Source: Ophiothrix spiculata (taxonomy: Eukaryota > Echinodermata > Ophiuroidea > Amphilepidida > Ophiotrichidae). Taken from it: a stretch of 20,724 nt of DNA. Positions 10,572-19,189 of the stretch are shown piece by piece; position 1 is the first letter of the stretch; the number at the start of each line of letters is the position of its first letter. The notes beneath the pieces were generated by a model. That model was not told the origin of the DNA, ran no database searches, and saw nothing but the letters and a program-made list of their open reading frames with translations. Location: NCBI GenBank assembly GCA_000969725.1, contig JXSR01S044891.1. One strand, written 5' to 3'. The translations under genes and the position numbers were made by a program.

Positions 10572-10752
10572 TGTAGATGTCCTGAGCCAAGACACTTAGT
10601 TACAACCAGTCGAAATACACAACTACATCACATATATGCAACAGTGGAAGCCATCATTAAGGAACGAGTAAGAGCGAGAGTAGGTTCATTACATAAAGGA
10701 AACTTGTCAGGGAGCGATGAGCATCTGTTCAATTCTTCATTAATCTCGCAAG
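10572..10752 (+). other. Possible partial exon next to gap
   Basis: From the gap edge one plus-strand frame stays open for about 60 codons, translating as CRCPEPRHLVTTSR… and including the basic stretch EAIIKERVRARVGSLHKG. It is followed by a donor-like CAAG|GTAAAA at 10753; without splicing it stops four codons later. I do not recognise the protein. A chance frame or an old pseudogene fragment is equally possible. Confidence 0.18.
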
Positions 10753-10802
10753 GTAAAAGGAAGTAACTTACACGTAATCTGAATGCAGATACTGCGCTCT
10801 TA

Positions 10803-10816
10803 CTCTGCATGCTCTG
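10803..10816 (+). other. CATG flanked by 5-bp direct repeats (CTCTG)
   Basis: CTCTG-CATG-CTCTG has the same layout as the LINE sites at 15358-15954 but does not share their TT-rich duplicated sequence. It is recorded as a possible further case. Confidence 0.25.
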
Positions 10817-11157
10817 TGACGCAGAAGTGATCAATGCCTGTCCATTCTTACGACACGATTACATGGTTGTTTTTCGAGCTGATGATGCATTGAAGTCAGA
10901 TTTTAATGCATTCGTGAGAGTAATTTTTTAACAAAGACCCAGGAATTGACTAGAATTTACATAGGAGCTACTTAATAAAACTTGGATTTAAAAGGTTTAC
11001 GATTGCATGTAAAATGAAGCCATTGAAAAAACACTTTTCGGAACATATTTTATGCACAATCACTTTGACGATTGCAAGTACGGCTTGCAAGATGGCACCT
11101 ACGCCTTTTTGTGGATCGTGAGACCAATTATTTATACCCCACTTCTAACGATGCTTA

Positions 11158-11394
11158 TTGTCATCCTTGTAAAAAGGAAGGATCAAATTGATCCGATAAA
11201 GTATCAAATATGAGCTTACCCTTTTCCGGATCAATTTTGATCCAAATTCTCCTCAAATTGGATCCTTTTTGGATCAAAAAAGAGTGTGTTTGATCCTTTT
11301 TGAGGAAAATTTGGATCAAAATTGATCCGGAAAAGGGTAAGCTCATATTTGATACTTTATCAGATCAGTTTGATCTTTTTTTTAAGAGTGTGTA
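11158..11394. mobile_element. GATC-rich palindromic MITE, copy 1
   Basis: This element of roughly 237 bp is almost one long palindrome. The left arm contains GGATCAAATTGATCC, GTATCAAATATGAGCTTACC and CCGGATCAATTTTGATCC, and the right arm repeats these inverted (CCGGAAAAGGGTAAGCTCAT, ATTTGATACTTTATC). The centre lies near 11283. The right end carries AAGAGTGTGTA, matching the CACTCTTA termini of the other copies; the left end is more diverged. There is no coding capacity. TA-flanked relatives suggest a Tc1/mariner-type transposase acted in trans. It lies 22 bp from the fold-back element's duplication. Confidence 0.7.
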
Positions 11395-11415
11395 TACAAC
11401 TTTTTCTCTTAGAAT

Positions 11416-11420
11416 ATTAT
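11416..11420 (+). repeat. Left target-site duplication (ATTAT)
   Basis: ATTAT lies immediately before the fold-back element and is repeated exactly at 14295-14299. Confidence 0.7.
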
Positions 11421-11894
11421 AGTCCATGGGCTACGATGACCCCCCATGCATCCCCCAAGAACCTCCACGAGTGGTATCATTTTGTTCGGGGGACCATTCT
11501 GAATGATATTTTGCATGTTACCAAAATCTCAATATGTATGCATTCAAGATGGCCGCCATTTTTCAAAATGGCCGCCAATTTAACTTATTTTTGCTTATAT
11601 CTTGGTTTCTGAACAGCATAGAGCCATAATTTTGGTGTCTACACCCATGTTTTCATACTCAAGGAATCTAATAAGCATATAATTATATCCATAGTAAGTG
11701 GCGGCCATCTTGGAATTCAAAATGGCTGCCAAAATGGCATATTTTAACGAAAATTGACAAAAACACCCTTTGAAATGTCAATTAACATAAATAATCAACA
11801 GAAAATTGCATTAAAGGGCTACAATAAGATCATTTGTGATATAATTGTTATGTTAACGTGCTTAAAATTCCAAATGGTGCCCGTATCAAAAACC

Positions 11895-13155
11895 AAAATG
11901 GCCGCCAAAGTCTGTTTTAATTTGCAAAACTGGGTTAAAAGGACTTTAAAACAGCATAAAGCTTACTATATCTTCAAAATAATTGATGGAAAGTGGTATT
12001 GAGAGTTACAACAGATAAATCTTTCCCAAAACTAGACTGTTAACATATTCAAAATCCAAAATGGCGCCGCACTGGGGTCCAAAATGGCCGCCAAAATACA
12101 TTTTAATGCGAAAAAAAAATAGTTAAAAGGACTTAAAAACAGCAAAAAGCACACCCTATGTTCAAAATAATTGATGGAAAGTGGTTTTGAGAGTTACAAC
12201 AAATATATTTTTCCCCAATTTAGACTGTTTACTTATTCAAAATCCAAAATGGCGCCCGTAATGGGGTCCAAAATGGCCGCCAAAATACATTTTACTACAC
12301 AAAAATTGGTCACAGCATAATGTAAACAGCATTAAACACATTTTAAGTTCAACATGTTTGGTAGAAAATGACTTAGAAAATCACAACAGGTACATTTATC
12401 CCCAAATTAGACTGTTAACAAGCGTAAAATTCCAAATGGCACCTGTACTGAGATCCAAAATGGCCGCCAAAATATATTTTAATGCCCTAAAATGGGTTAA
12501 ATGACTTTAAAACAGCATCAAACGAGCTATATTTTTCAAGATATTTGATGGAAAATAATTTTTAAAAGTTACAACAGATATAGTTGTCCCCAAATTGGGT
12601 TGTTAACAAGCTTAAACTTCAAACTTTTTCCTGTAATGAGATCCAATATGGCCGTCAAAATGCATTTAAAAGCGCAAAAAAATTGGTTTCATGGTTTAAA
12701 ACAGATTCAAACACATTATTTTTTTCAAGATATTTGATGGGAAATTGTTTTGAGAGCTACAACAGACATATTTGTCCCCAAATTAGCCTGTTACCAAGCT
12801 TAAAATTCCAAATGGTGCTAGTACTGAGATCCAAAATGGCCGCCAAAATGCGTTTTAATGCACCTAAAAATGGGTTAAACATCTTTTGAATAGTATCAAA
12901 CACACTATTTTTCAAGATATTTGAAGGAAAATTGTTAAGGCTGTTAAGGCTGTTAACAAGATTACAATTCAAAAAAGGACCTGTTTTTGGATCCAAAATG
13001 CCACCAAAATCCATTTTAAAATGCTAAATATGGGTTGAAGGATTTCAAAACAGCAATTACCATACTATAGTTTCAAGATATCTGATGGAAATTGGTTTTG
13101 AGAGTTACAACAGATGTATTTGTCCCCAAATTAGGTTGTTAACATGTCCAGAATC
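11895..13155 (+). repeat. ~187-bp tandem array, left arm (7 units)
   Basis: Units anchored on AAAATGGCCGCC or a variant start at about 11895, 12081, 12270, 12457, 12645, 12833 and 12995, giving steps of 186, 189, 187, 188, 188 and 162. Each unit also carries ATTTGATGGAAA, TTTTGAGAGTTACAACAGA and TCCCCAAATTAG-CTGTTAAC. Units differ by substitutions and small indels, and the last step is shortened, so the array is old. Confidence 0.85.
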
Positions 13156-13990
13156 CCAAATATAGAGTGTTTGATGTTGTCTTTTAGTCATTTAACCTTA
13201 CAGTGCATTTAAACATATTTCTTACAGTGCATTTAAACATATTTTGGCAGCCATATTGGATCTCATTACTGACAAATTTGGAAGTTTAAGCTTGTCAACA
13301 GCCTAATTTGGAGACAACTATATCTTTTGTAACTCTCAAAACCATTTTCCATCAAATATCTTGAAAAATATAGTTCGTTTGATGCTGTTTTAAAGTCATT
13401 TAACCCATCTTTAGGGCATTAAAACATGTTTTGGCGGCCATTTTGGATCTCAGTACAGGTGCCACTTGGAATTTTCAGCTTGTTATCAGCCTAAATTGGG
13501 GACAGATTTATCTGTTGTGACTCTCAAAGTAATTTTCTACCAAATATTTTGAACATGCAGTGTGTTTGATGCTGTTTTAATTGTGCTTTGACCCATTTGT
13601 GCGCATTAAAAAGTATTTTGGCGGCCATTTTGGACCCGTTATTGGCGCCATTTTGGATTTTTAATATGTTAACTGTCTAATTTGGGAACAAATATATCTG
13701 TTGTAACTCTCAAAACCACTTCCAATCAATTATTTTGCAAATACAGCTTGTTTATTGGTATTTTTAAATTCTTTTAACCCATTTTTACACTTTAAAACAT
13801 ACTTTGGCGGCCATTTTGGTTTTTGGTACGGGCACCATTTTGAATTTTAAACACCTTAACATAATAATTAGAGGACAAATGATCTTGTTGCAGTCCTAAA
13901 TGTAATATTCTGTTGATTATTTATGTTAATTGACATTTCAAAGGATATTTTTGTCATTTTTCGTTAAAATATGCCATTTTGGCGGCCATT
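13155..13990 (-). repeat. ~187-bp tandem array, right arm (inverted, 4-5 units)
   Basis: The same repeat runs in inverse orientation, anchored on GGCGGCCATTTTGG or a variant at about 13246, 13433, 13620, 13806 and 13981 (steps 187, 187, 186, 175). The shorter array explains why the element is not symmetric. A 24-bp duplication lies at its start. Confidence 0.85.
13198..13244 (+). repeat. 24-bp tandem duplication near palindrome centre
   Basis: TTACAGTGCATTTAAACATA plus TTT is repeated head to tail, joined by one C. The duplication sits about 50 bp from the orientation switch. Confidence 0.75.
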
Positions 13991-14294
13991 TTGAATTCCA
14001 AGATAGCCGCTACTTTCTATGGATATCATTTTATGCTTATTAGATTCCTTGAGTATGAAAACATTGGTGTAGACACCAAAATTATGGCTCTATGTTGTTC
14101 AGAAACCAAGATATAAGCGAAAATAAGTTAAATTGGCGGCCATTTTGAAAAATGGCGGCCATCTTGAATGCATACATATTGAGATTTTGGTAACATGCAA
14201 AATATCATTCAGAATGGTCCCCCGAACAAAATGATACCACTCGTGGAGGTTCTTGGGGGGGGGATGCATGGTGGGTCATCGTAGCCCATGGACT

Positions 14295-14299
14295 ATTAT
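14295..14299 (+). repeat. Right target-site duplication (ATTAT)
   Basis: This is an exact match to 11416-11420 on the other side of the fold-back element. Confidence 0.7.
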
Positions 14300-14529
14300 G
14301 TATGTCGAAGAAAAAAATTGTCGAGTCTTTCTGACAAATTTGGAGTTTTGAGTAAAATAACATATTTCTACTTTTTTAAACACTGCTTTAAACGTTTCAG
14401 AAAAAGCTACACACGAAGTTGTCATTTGTAAATCACAAAATTATAAAAATATGTTTGTGTTAGAATAGAATAACCTTTGTCATGGCGGTGTAATATGGAT
14501 CACAGTCCTCTGATCTTACTGTCTAGTTG

Positions 14530-14687
14530 TACAGTAAAGTGTAGGCAACTCTTATGCAATAAATTCCACGCTTGTATTCCGTTGCGAAAGATTTCTTAGT
14601 CCCCTGGACTCCAAGTCCGTCCTCCATAGACCATAACGGAATAAAGCGTGAAGCTAATGGTGCGTGAGAAGTGTATACTTTACTGTA
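14530..14687. mobile_element. Small MITE with CAGTAAAGT termini and TA flanks
   Basis: The ends TA-CAGTAAAGTGTA (14530-14543) and TATACTTTACTG-TA (14674-14687) are inverted with one mismatch in 12, and both abut TA. An inner inverted pair (CACGCTTGTATTCCGTT near 14568 and AACGGAATAAAGCGTG near 14635) adds a second stem. At about 158 bp and without a reading frame, it fits a non-autonomous Tc1/mariner-type element. Confidence 0.65.
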
Positions 14688-14699
14688 GAAACCGTAATC

Positions 14700-15115
14700 A
14701 TAATCATAGTGTCACATTTGACCTTGTAGTTGTTTTTTTAGACATTGTTAGATAATTGTTATAGTACATAGTTGCTATATTTCATCAGTCAGTACAAGAA
14801 AACCTTAACTCCTCTGCAACTACTAGTATATAGCCTAGGCTGCAAAAATCTTCATTGACTTTCTTAAAAATCTTGTATTTGGTAGATGTATTTGTGCTGA
14901 GAACAAATCTAAAGGAAAAACAATAGGTCACGTGCTCGTTTTGGAGATAAAGCCATTTTAAAAAGTACATATCCCCATACACTCAATATACAACTATGTG
15001 CTTTTATAGCAAGTTTCTTTTCTTATGTTAAAGCATTTTTGTGTACTTCAAAACACTGAAGTAAAAATATATACCGTATAGGGTGGCCGTATTAGTTTGA
15101 AAAAAAAAATAATGA
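14700..15115. other. Spacer, no gene recognised
   Basis: This is AT-rich DNA before the 5' truncation point of the LINE. A poly-A run at 15099-15108 lies just upstream of the first recognisable LINE codons. Confidence 0.4.
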
Positions 15116-15357
15116 CAAAACGGACCACTACCGATAGATAACATGATATCATCAGTGATATCTGGAATAAGGAAGAAATACCAAATGACTGGAAAAAAGG
15201 CCTGATAGTAAAGATACCTAAGAAAGGTGATCTTGCTAATTGCGGGAATTGCAGGGGGATAACACTACTGCCCATTGCAAGCAAAATACTTGGGAGAATA
15301 ATCATTAATAGAATCAAAACTGGCATTGATGAGAAACTCAGATCAGAACAAGCCGGA

Positions 15358-15371
15358 TTTAGCATGTTTAG
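15358..15371 (+). other. 9-nt insertion 1: TTTAG-CATG-TTTAG
   Basis: Between AGF and REGKSTTEQIF of the reverse transcriptase, three residues (SMF) interrupt the usual AGFREGKSTTEQ run. Removing CATG plus one TTTAG restores it in frame. Confidence 0.8.
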
Positions 15372-15469
15372 AGAAGGCAAAAGCACAACTGAACAAATAT
15401 TTATCTTAAGAAACATTGTTGAGCAGTCCATTGAATGGCAATCATCTCTTTACATAAATTTTATAGACT

Positions 15470-15483
15470 TTGAACATGTTGAA
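15470..15483 (+). other. 9-nt insertion 2: TTGAA-CATG-TTGAA
   Basis: Catalytic motif A reads IDFE-HVE-KAFDS; the family form is IDFEKAFDS. The extra HVE equals CATG plus a copied TTGAA, in frame. It separates the catalytic Asp from KAFD and would be expected to disable polymerisation. Confidence 0.85.
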
Positions 15484-15648
15484 AAGGCATTTGATTCGAT
15501 TCATAGAGACAGTCTTTGGGAGATTATGAGGCAATACGATGTACCAAATAAGCTTATAAGCATTGTGAAATTGATGTACACAAAAAAGCATTATGCGCAG
15601 TACTAGATTATGGTGAAACAACAGAGTAGTTTAAAGTAAAAACTGGTG

Positions 15649-15662
15649 TTAAGCATGTTAAG
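15649..15662 (+). other. 9-nt insertion 3: TTAAG-CATG-TTAAG
   Basis: The usual TGVKQGC before motif B reads TGVK-HVK-QGC. The three extra residues equal CATG plus a copied TTAAG. Confidence 0.85.
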
Positions 15663-15940
15663 CAAGGGTGTGTCATGTCCGAATTCCTGTTTTTGCTCAC
15701 CATTTACTGGTTGATGAAAGAGGCAACCAGAAACAACAACACTGGCATTAGATGGCGAATGATGTCAAAGCTAGAAGATCTTGACTTTGCAGATGATATC
15801 GCTCTTCTGTCTACAACCCACCAACACATACAAAGCCAAACAAACTCTATGTCCGGACTAGCAAAAAGAGTGGAACTTAAAATCAATGAGAAGAAGACAA
15901 AGATCCTGAGATTGAATAGCAGAAAGAGAGATGCGTTTTA

Positions 15941-15954
15941 ATAGACATGTTAGA
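15941..15954 (+). other. 9-nt insertion 4: ATAGA-CATG-TTAGA
   Basis: The frame reads LI-DML-ERNDIEGVDEF where LIERNDIEGVDEF is expected. The flanks match at four of five bases (TAGA), suggesting one base has mutated since insertion. It lies beside the frame change near 15935. Confidence 0.7.
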
Positions 15955-16591
15955 AAGAAATGACATTGAGGGTGTAGATGAATTTACCTACCTTGTGGCA
16001 GTTGTGAGTAAAGAGGGTGGAGGAGGCAAAGACATGAAGAGCAGGTTGAATAAGGCCAGAACATCTTTCACTAAACTTAATAAAGTGTGGAACTCAAAAC
16101 AGATCAACAGAAAAACCAAAATCAAGTTGTACAAAACACTTGTCAGACCAGTGCTAATTTATGGTTGTAAAACCTGGAAAATTATCAAAAGCGATGAAGC
16201 AAAGCTTGACTCATTTCAATTTAAATGTCTGAAAAGAATCATGAAGATATTTCGGCCAAACATTGTCTCAATTGATTAACCCAACAACAAGACACAAATA
16301 AATAGAATAAGCCAAGAAGTTAAAAGAAGAAGATGGAAATGGATTGGACACATCATGAGAAAGCCAATAGATCACCATTGCATGACAGCCTTGACATGGC
16401 AACCAGATGGTAGGAGAAAAGTCGGCAGGCCAAAAACAACATGGAGAAGAACGGTGGAAAAGGAAAGAAATGAAGCAGGAAAGAAGACGTGAAACGAAGT
16501 CAGGGGCAAAGCAAAAGACAGAGAGAAGTGGAAGTTGAGCGTGGAGGCCTTATGTACCACCGGGCACGAAGAGGATAGGTAAGGTAAGGAT

Positions 16592-16828
16592 ATTACGCAG
16601 CAATGCGGTGCGTGATTAACCAAACGCGTTAGGTACAGCATGCATTCAATGAATATTGATATCTGCCTACGCAAAACGGGCGCAAACAATTTTTTTATTA
16701 TGATTTTTACTATTTATGAGACAAATATCCAGATTAATTTTCCATTGGACTCATTAACCTAACATTGTTTCAAACTTAGGTTTACGCCATTAATTTTGAG
16801 ATTATAACTGTAAGAGTTTATATTGCTC
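16592..16828. other. Spacer, no gene recognised
   Basis: This short AT-rich interval between the LINE tail and the GATC-rich MITE shows no structure. Confidence 0.4.
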
Positions 16829-17464
16829 TACACTCTTAGAAGGCCGGGATCAAATATACGAGAAGTTTTCCGGATCATTTTATTTTGATCTTTTAAGGAT
16901 CACTTTTGATCCGACGTGGATCGTTTTGATCCTTTTTCGGATCATTATATACAAATGAATCAAATTCACCAGGATCATTTTTGATCCGGTTTTAGGATAA
17001 TTTTATTTTGATCCTTTTTGATTACAATATTAAAGTTTTGATCCGTATTTCTGGATTACTTTGATACGGAAAGGATGATATTATCATATTTGATACCGCA
17101 TTTGGATCTATTTCTATACGTGATCTTTTGTCTCATATTTGAGTACACCCCATATCCACTACATAGCCGGGAATGTATACAATGGTATAAATACGATGAT
17201 TTCACCACACTTGACAGCTGCCTGTCCCGTGGCCGAGTGGTTAGAGCGATGGTCTCGTAATTATGGTGTACCTGCGGTGTGGGTTCAAACCCTGCTAAGG
17301 TCACTTCAGTGAAATATTCTTAGGCAGATCTTTTTTTATAAGAATTGTGATCCTTATTTTTGGATCACTTTGATCCTTAAAGGGTAAGCGCATATTTGAT
17401 ACCTAAAAAGGATCAAAATTGATCCTTTTTGTCTCATATTTGATACTTTCTTTCTAAGAGTGTA
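16829..17464. mobile_element. GATC-rich MITE, copy 2, TA-flanked, with SINE inside
   Basis: The termini TA-CACTCTTAGAA (16829-16841) and TTCTAAGAGTG-TA (17452-17464) are perfect inverted repeats flanked by TA, the duplication made by Tc1/mariner-type transposases. The interior is packed with GATCC/GGATC motifs in both orientations and ATTTGATAC phrases shared with copies 1 and 3. At 636 bp it is much longer than copy 1, partly because a tRNA-like segment occupies about 17205-17325. There is no transposase frame. Confidence 0.75.
17205..17325 (+). mobile_element. tRNA-Ser/Leu-like SINE segment
   Basis: An A box TGGCCGAGTGG (17230-17240) and a B box GGGTTCAAACC (17281-17291) sit at tRNA-like spacing. 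GTGGCCGAGTGGTTAGAGCG resembles class II tRNAs such as tRNA-Ser. The anticodon stem pairs poorly and the loop gives CGT, which is not a Ser anticodon, so a functional tRNA is unlikely. It lies entirely inside the GATC-rich MITE. I could not find its own target-site duplication, so it may be captured sequence. Confidence 0.6.
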
Positions 17465-17465
17465 T

Positions 17466-18136
17466 GTTACGGAAGCTTGTCGATTAGTTCAGAAACGTTC
17501 AGCATTTCCGCATTTAATTAGAAAGTCAAATGACTCGGACGCTTACCGGTTCGTGTGCGAGAGATTTACCCGCAATGTGCAGCTGTGCACCGTCATGACT
17601 GTTTACACTTCATGTAAGTGTCATCACCATTCTTTATGATTTTGTTCAACTGTTTAGACAATGTTGAATACATTATCTATAGAGGGTATTTTATTTATAA
17701 ACACTGTAAGTACAACTAACTTTCCTTGGTGGACCCCCAGACGTGTATGCAGTATCAAAAGCGTTAATGAACAAACGCTTGCTCAAACAACACATAATGT
17801 ATTTTACTCATTCTTTTATGAATGATTACGTTAACTGATTATGGCAGTTACGACAAGGCATGCGAACTAAAACAGCTATTACCTCTTGGTCCAAGCGGAT
17901 CTTTTATCGCTAAACGTTTCTTGTTCACTGTCTGATGTTATTAGGAATCAATCCGTCAGTTAAGCTTAATACTCAGGAAGTGTGTCCTTTTAACAGTTAC
18001 TGAATTTATTTAATATTTCGGATCCGTTAATGTTTTTTTTTAATATATATAACTTTGCAGCCGTTCTAAACAAGCTAAAGAAAGCAAATATCGTGAATCT
18101 GTAAAAGATCTATATTTGCACTTTAGACCTTTGTAT
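17466..18136. other. AT-rich spacer, no gene recognised
   Basis: No repeat, RNA gene or convincing exon is seen here. Confidence 0.45.
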
Positions 18137-18140
18137 ATAT

Positions 18141-18572
18141 GTGTGGTGCTCTGGCATAATGAGCGGAAAGTCGCGATTGAAGATTTTGAATAAATGGCTG
18201 CTAAAGTAAAAATATAATGAAAAGATCAAATTTCTTTTTTTGACATAAAACAAATAAATGCATTATTGTTAACCTATATTTTGCGTTTTGAAGGTCAATT
18301 ACGCCGGGAAGTGTAATTATTCAAGGGTAATTGATCGCGTTTTGCTATTATACGCTATAGTAAACAGTAACTTTAAAATAGATTTGCGACAGTTTTTTAC
18401 TGCCAGATTTTGAGTGGACTGCCTTGTATTTTTATCTCTAAATGAAAATTGTAGAAAGAAAGTATGACATATTATATATCATTCGAAAGCTGAGATTACA
18501 GAGAATTAAAATATGACATAAACTCAATTTTGAAAATCGCGACTTTCCGCTCATTATGCCAGAGCACCACAC
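18141..18572. mobile_element. MITE with perfect 38-bp terminal inverted repeats
   Basis: 18141-18178 and 18535-18572 are exact reverse complements, starting GTGTGGTGCTCTGGCATAAT and including GAGCGGAAAGTCGCGATT. The flanks ATAT on both sides (18137-18140, 18573-18576) could be a 4-bp duplication, or TA plus terminal bases. The ~356-bp interior is AT-rich and non-coding. The perfect arms suggest a fairly recent insertion, or constraint on the termini. I cannot assign the superfamily. Confidence 0.8.
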
Positions 18573-18693
18573 ATATTCTCACCTATACCTGTTGAAGGTT
18601 TGCCAGTCATCACAGTCATAAATTTCCGGGGTTTTTTTTGTTCTTTTTTTTCAATTAAACTATGATAAAATTTATAAGGAAATAATCTTCAAG

Positions 18694-19030
18694 CCCTTCT
18701 GATACTTTTAAAGTTTTACCAAATCTCAGCAATGTTTTGCCTGTTCAAGTGATTTCAATCAATAGGAAACATGCAGTTGCCAATCAACTTAGAGAGCGTG
18801 CGACTAATTTGACGAGCGCAAACTCTTTCATCATGTTAGACAAGAACCCATTAAGAAATTCCCGTATTGATAGCTCATCGCTAACTTACAAATTTAAGTT
18901 CCGCAATCATGTAGAAATTGAGTGCATAACAACGGAAATTATAAAACCATTACCGGTATCCAAATATCTAAGATTTTTCGATACAATGTTCTCTCTTAGA
19001 GAGGAAAGTTATAGCTTTTTTTTCGCTTAA
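18694..19030 (+). CDS. Possible 3' terminal exon, unknown protein
   Basis: A plus-strand frame of about 112 codons is open from a splice-acceptor-like site to TAA at 19028-19030. Upstream lie a long T-rich tract (18627-18652) and TCTTCAAG ending at 18693. The protein starts PSDTFKVLPNLSNVLPVQVI and includes ANQLRERATNLTSA and IIKPLPVSKYLRFFDTMF. It has no transmembrane segment or recognised domain. An ATTAAA polyadenylation-like signal lies at about 19056. Length and composition are somewhat better than for other frames here, but without homology this stays tentative. It could also be a chance frame or part of an unrecognised transposon. Confidence 0.25.
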
Positions 19031-19189
19031 CTGTTTTCTACGTTTTTTTCCACTATTAAAGTTAAAATTGCAATTACAATAAGAGATAAACTTTTTAATG
19101 CAACAATATGATTGACATTTTTATCGTCAATTTGGAAAGTGTGAAATAACTGATACGATATAATGGAAATGCATGATATAATATGATAA

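Larger units (their letters stand above)
11421..14294. mobile_element. Complete fold-back element with satellite-bearing arms
   Basis: The termini AGTCCATGGGCTACGATGAC and its reverse complement define a 2.87-kb element flanked by a perfect 5-bp duplication. The terminal ~300 bp of each arm (11421-11720 and 13980-14294) are highly similar inverted copies. The inner arms consist of a ~187-bp repeat in opposite orientation, switching near 13155. The arms are unequal: about 1.73 kb on the left and 1.14 kb on the right. No transposase or other long frame exists inside, so it must be moved in trans. Modular long inverted repeats made of internal tandem repeats are known from fold-back elements such as Drosophila FB and sea-urchin TU; I infer analogy in structure, not homology. 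With a different terminal base call the duplication could be read as 3 bp (TTA). Confidence 0.85.
15118..16590 (+). pseudogene. RTE-like non-LTR retrotransposon, RT to C-terminus, inactive
   Basis: A 5'-truncated LINE reads through three frames. The first (about 15118-15590) includes DIWNKEEIPNDWKKGLI, GITLLP and the motif-A region ending KAFDS. The second (about 15600-15940) includes KQGCVMS and the catalytic FADD at 15786-15797. The third (about 15942-16582) includes LYKTLVRPVLIYGC, RRWKWIGHIMRKP, GRPKTTWRRTV and a C-terminal GHEED. The endonuclease domain and N-terminal part of the RT are missing. Breaks include stops at 15139 (TAA), 15627 (TAG for Trp), 16277 (TAA) and 16490 (TGA for Trp), plus frame changes near 15590 and 15935. 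It ends with a GGTAAGGTAAGG tail. The RTE-like assignment is from remembered motif resemblance. Four extra 9-nt segments are listed separately. Confidence 0.85.

Noticed and set aside
12584..13014. Overlapping 85-101-codon frames in the fold-back arms
   Set aside because: They lie within the 187-bp tandem repeat and are not preserved between units.
11895..13990. CRISPR-like regular spacing
   Set aside because: The ~187-bp units are similar along their whole length and run in opposed orientation in a eukaryotic fold-back element; there are no short repeats with unique spacers.
15048..15431. 127-codon minus-strand frame
   Set aside because: It is the antisense shadow of the plus-strand reverse-transcriptase sequence.
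15585..15605. Possible fifth, decayed CATG insertion at the first LINE frame change (AAGCATTATGCG)
   Set aside because: It would need at least two extra deletions to fit the pattern; an ordinary indel explains it as well.
16030..16043. AAGA-CATG-AAGA inside the LINE
   Set aside because: The translated residues (KDMKSRL) align with the expected protein without any insertion, so the flanking match is coincidental.
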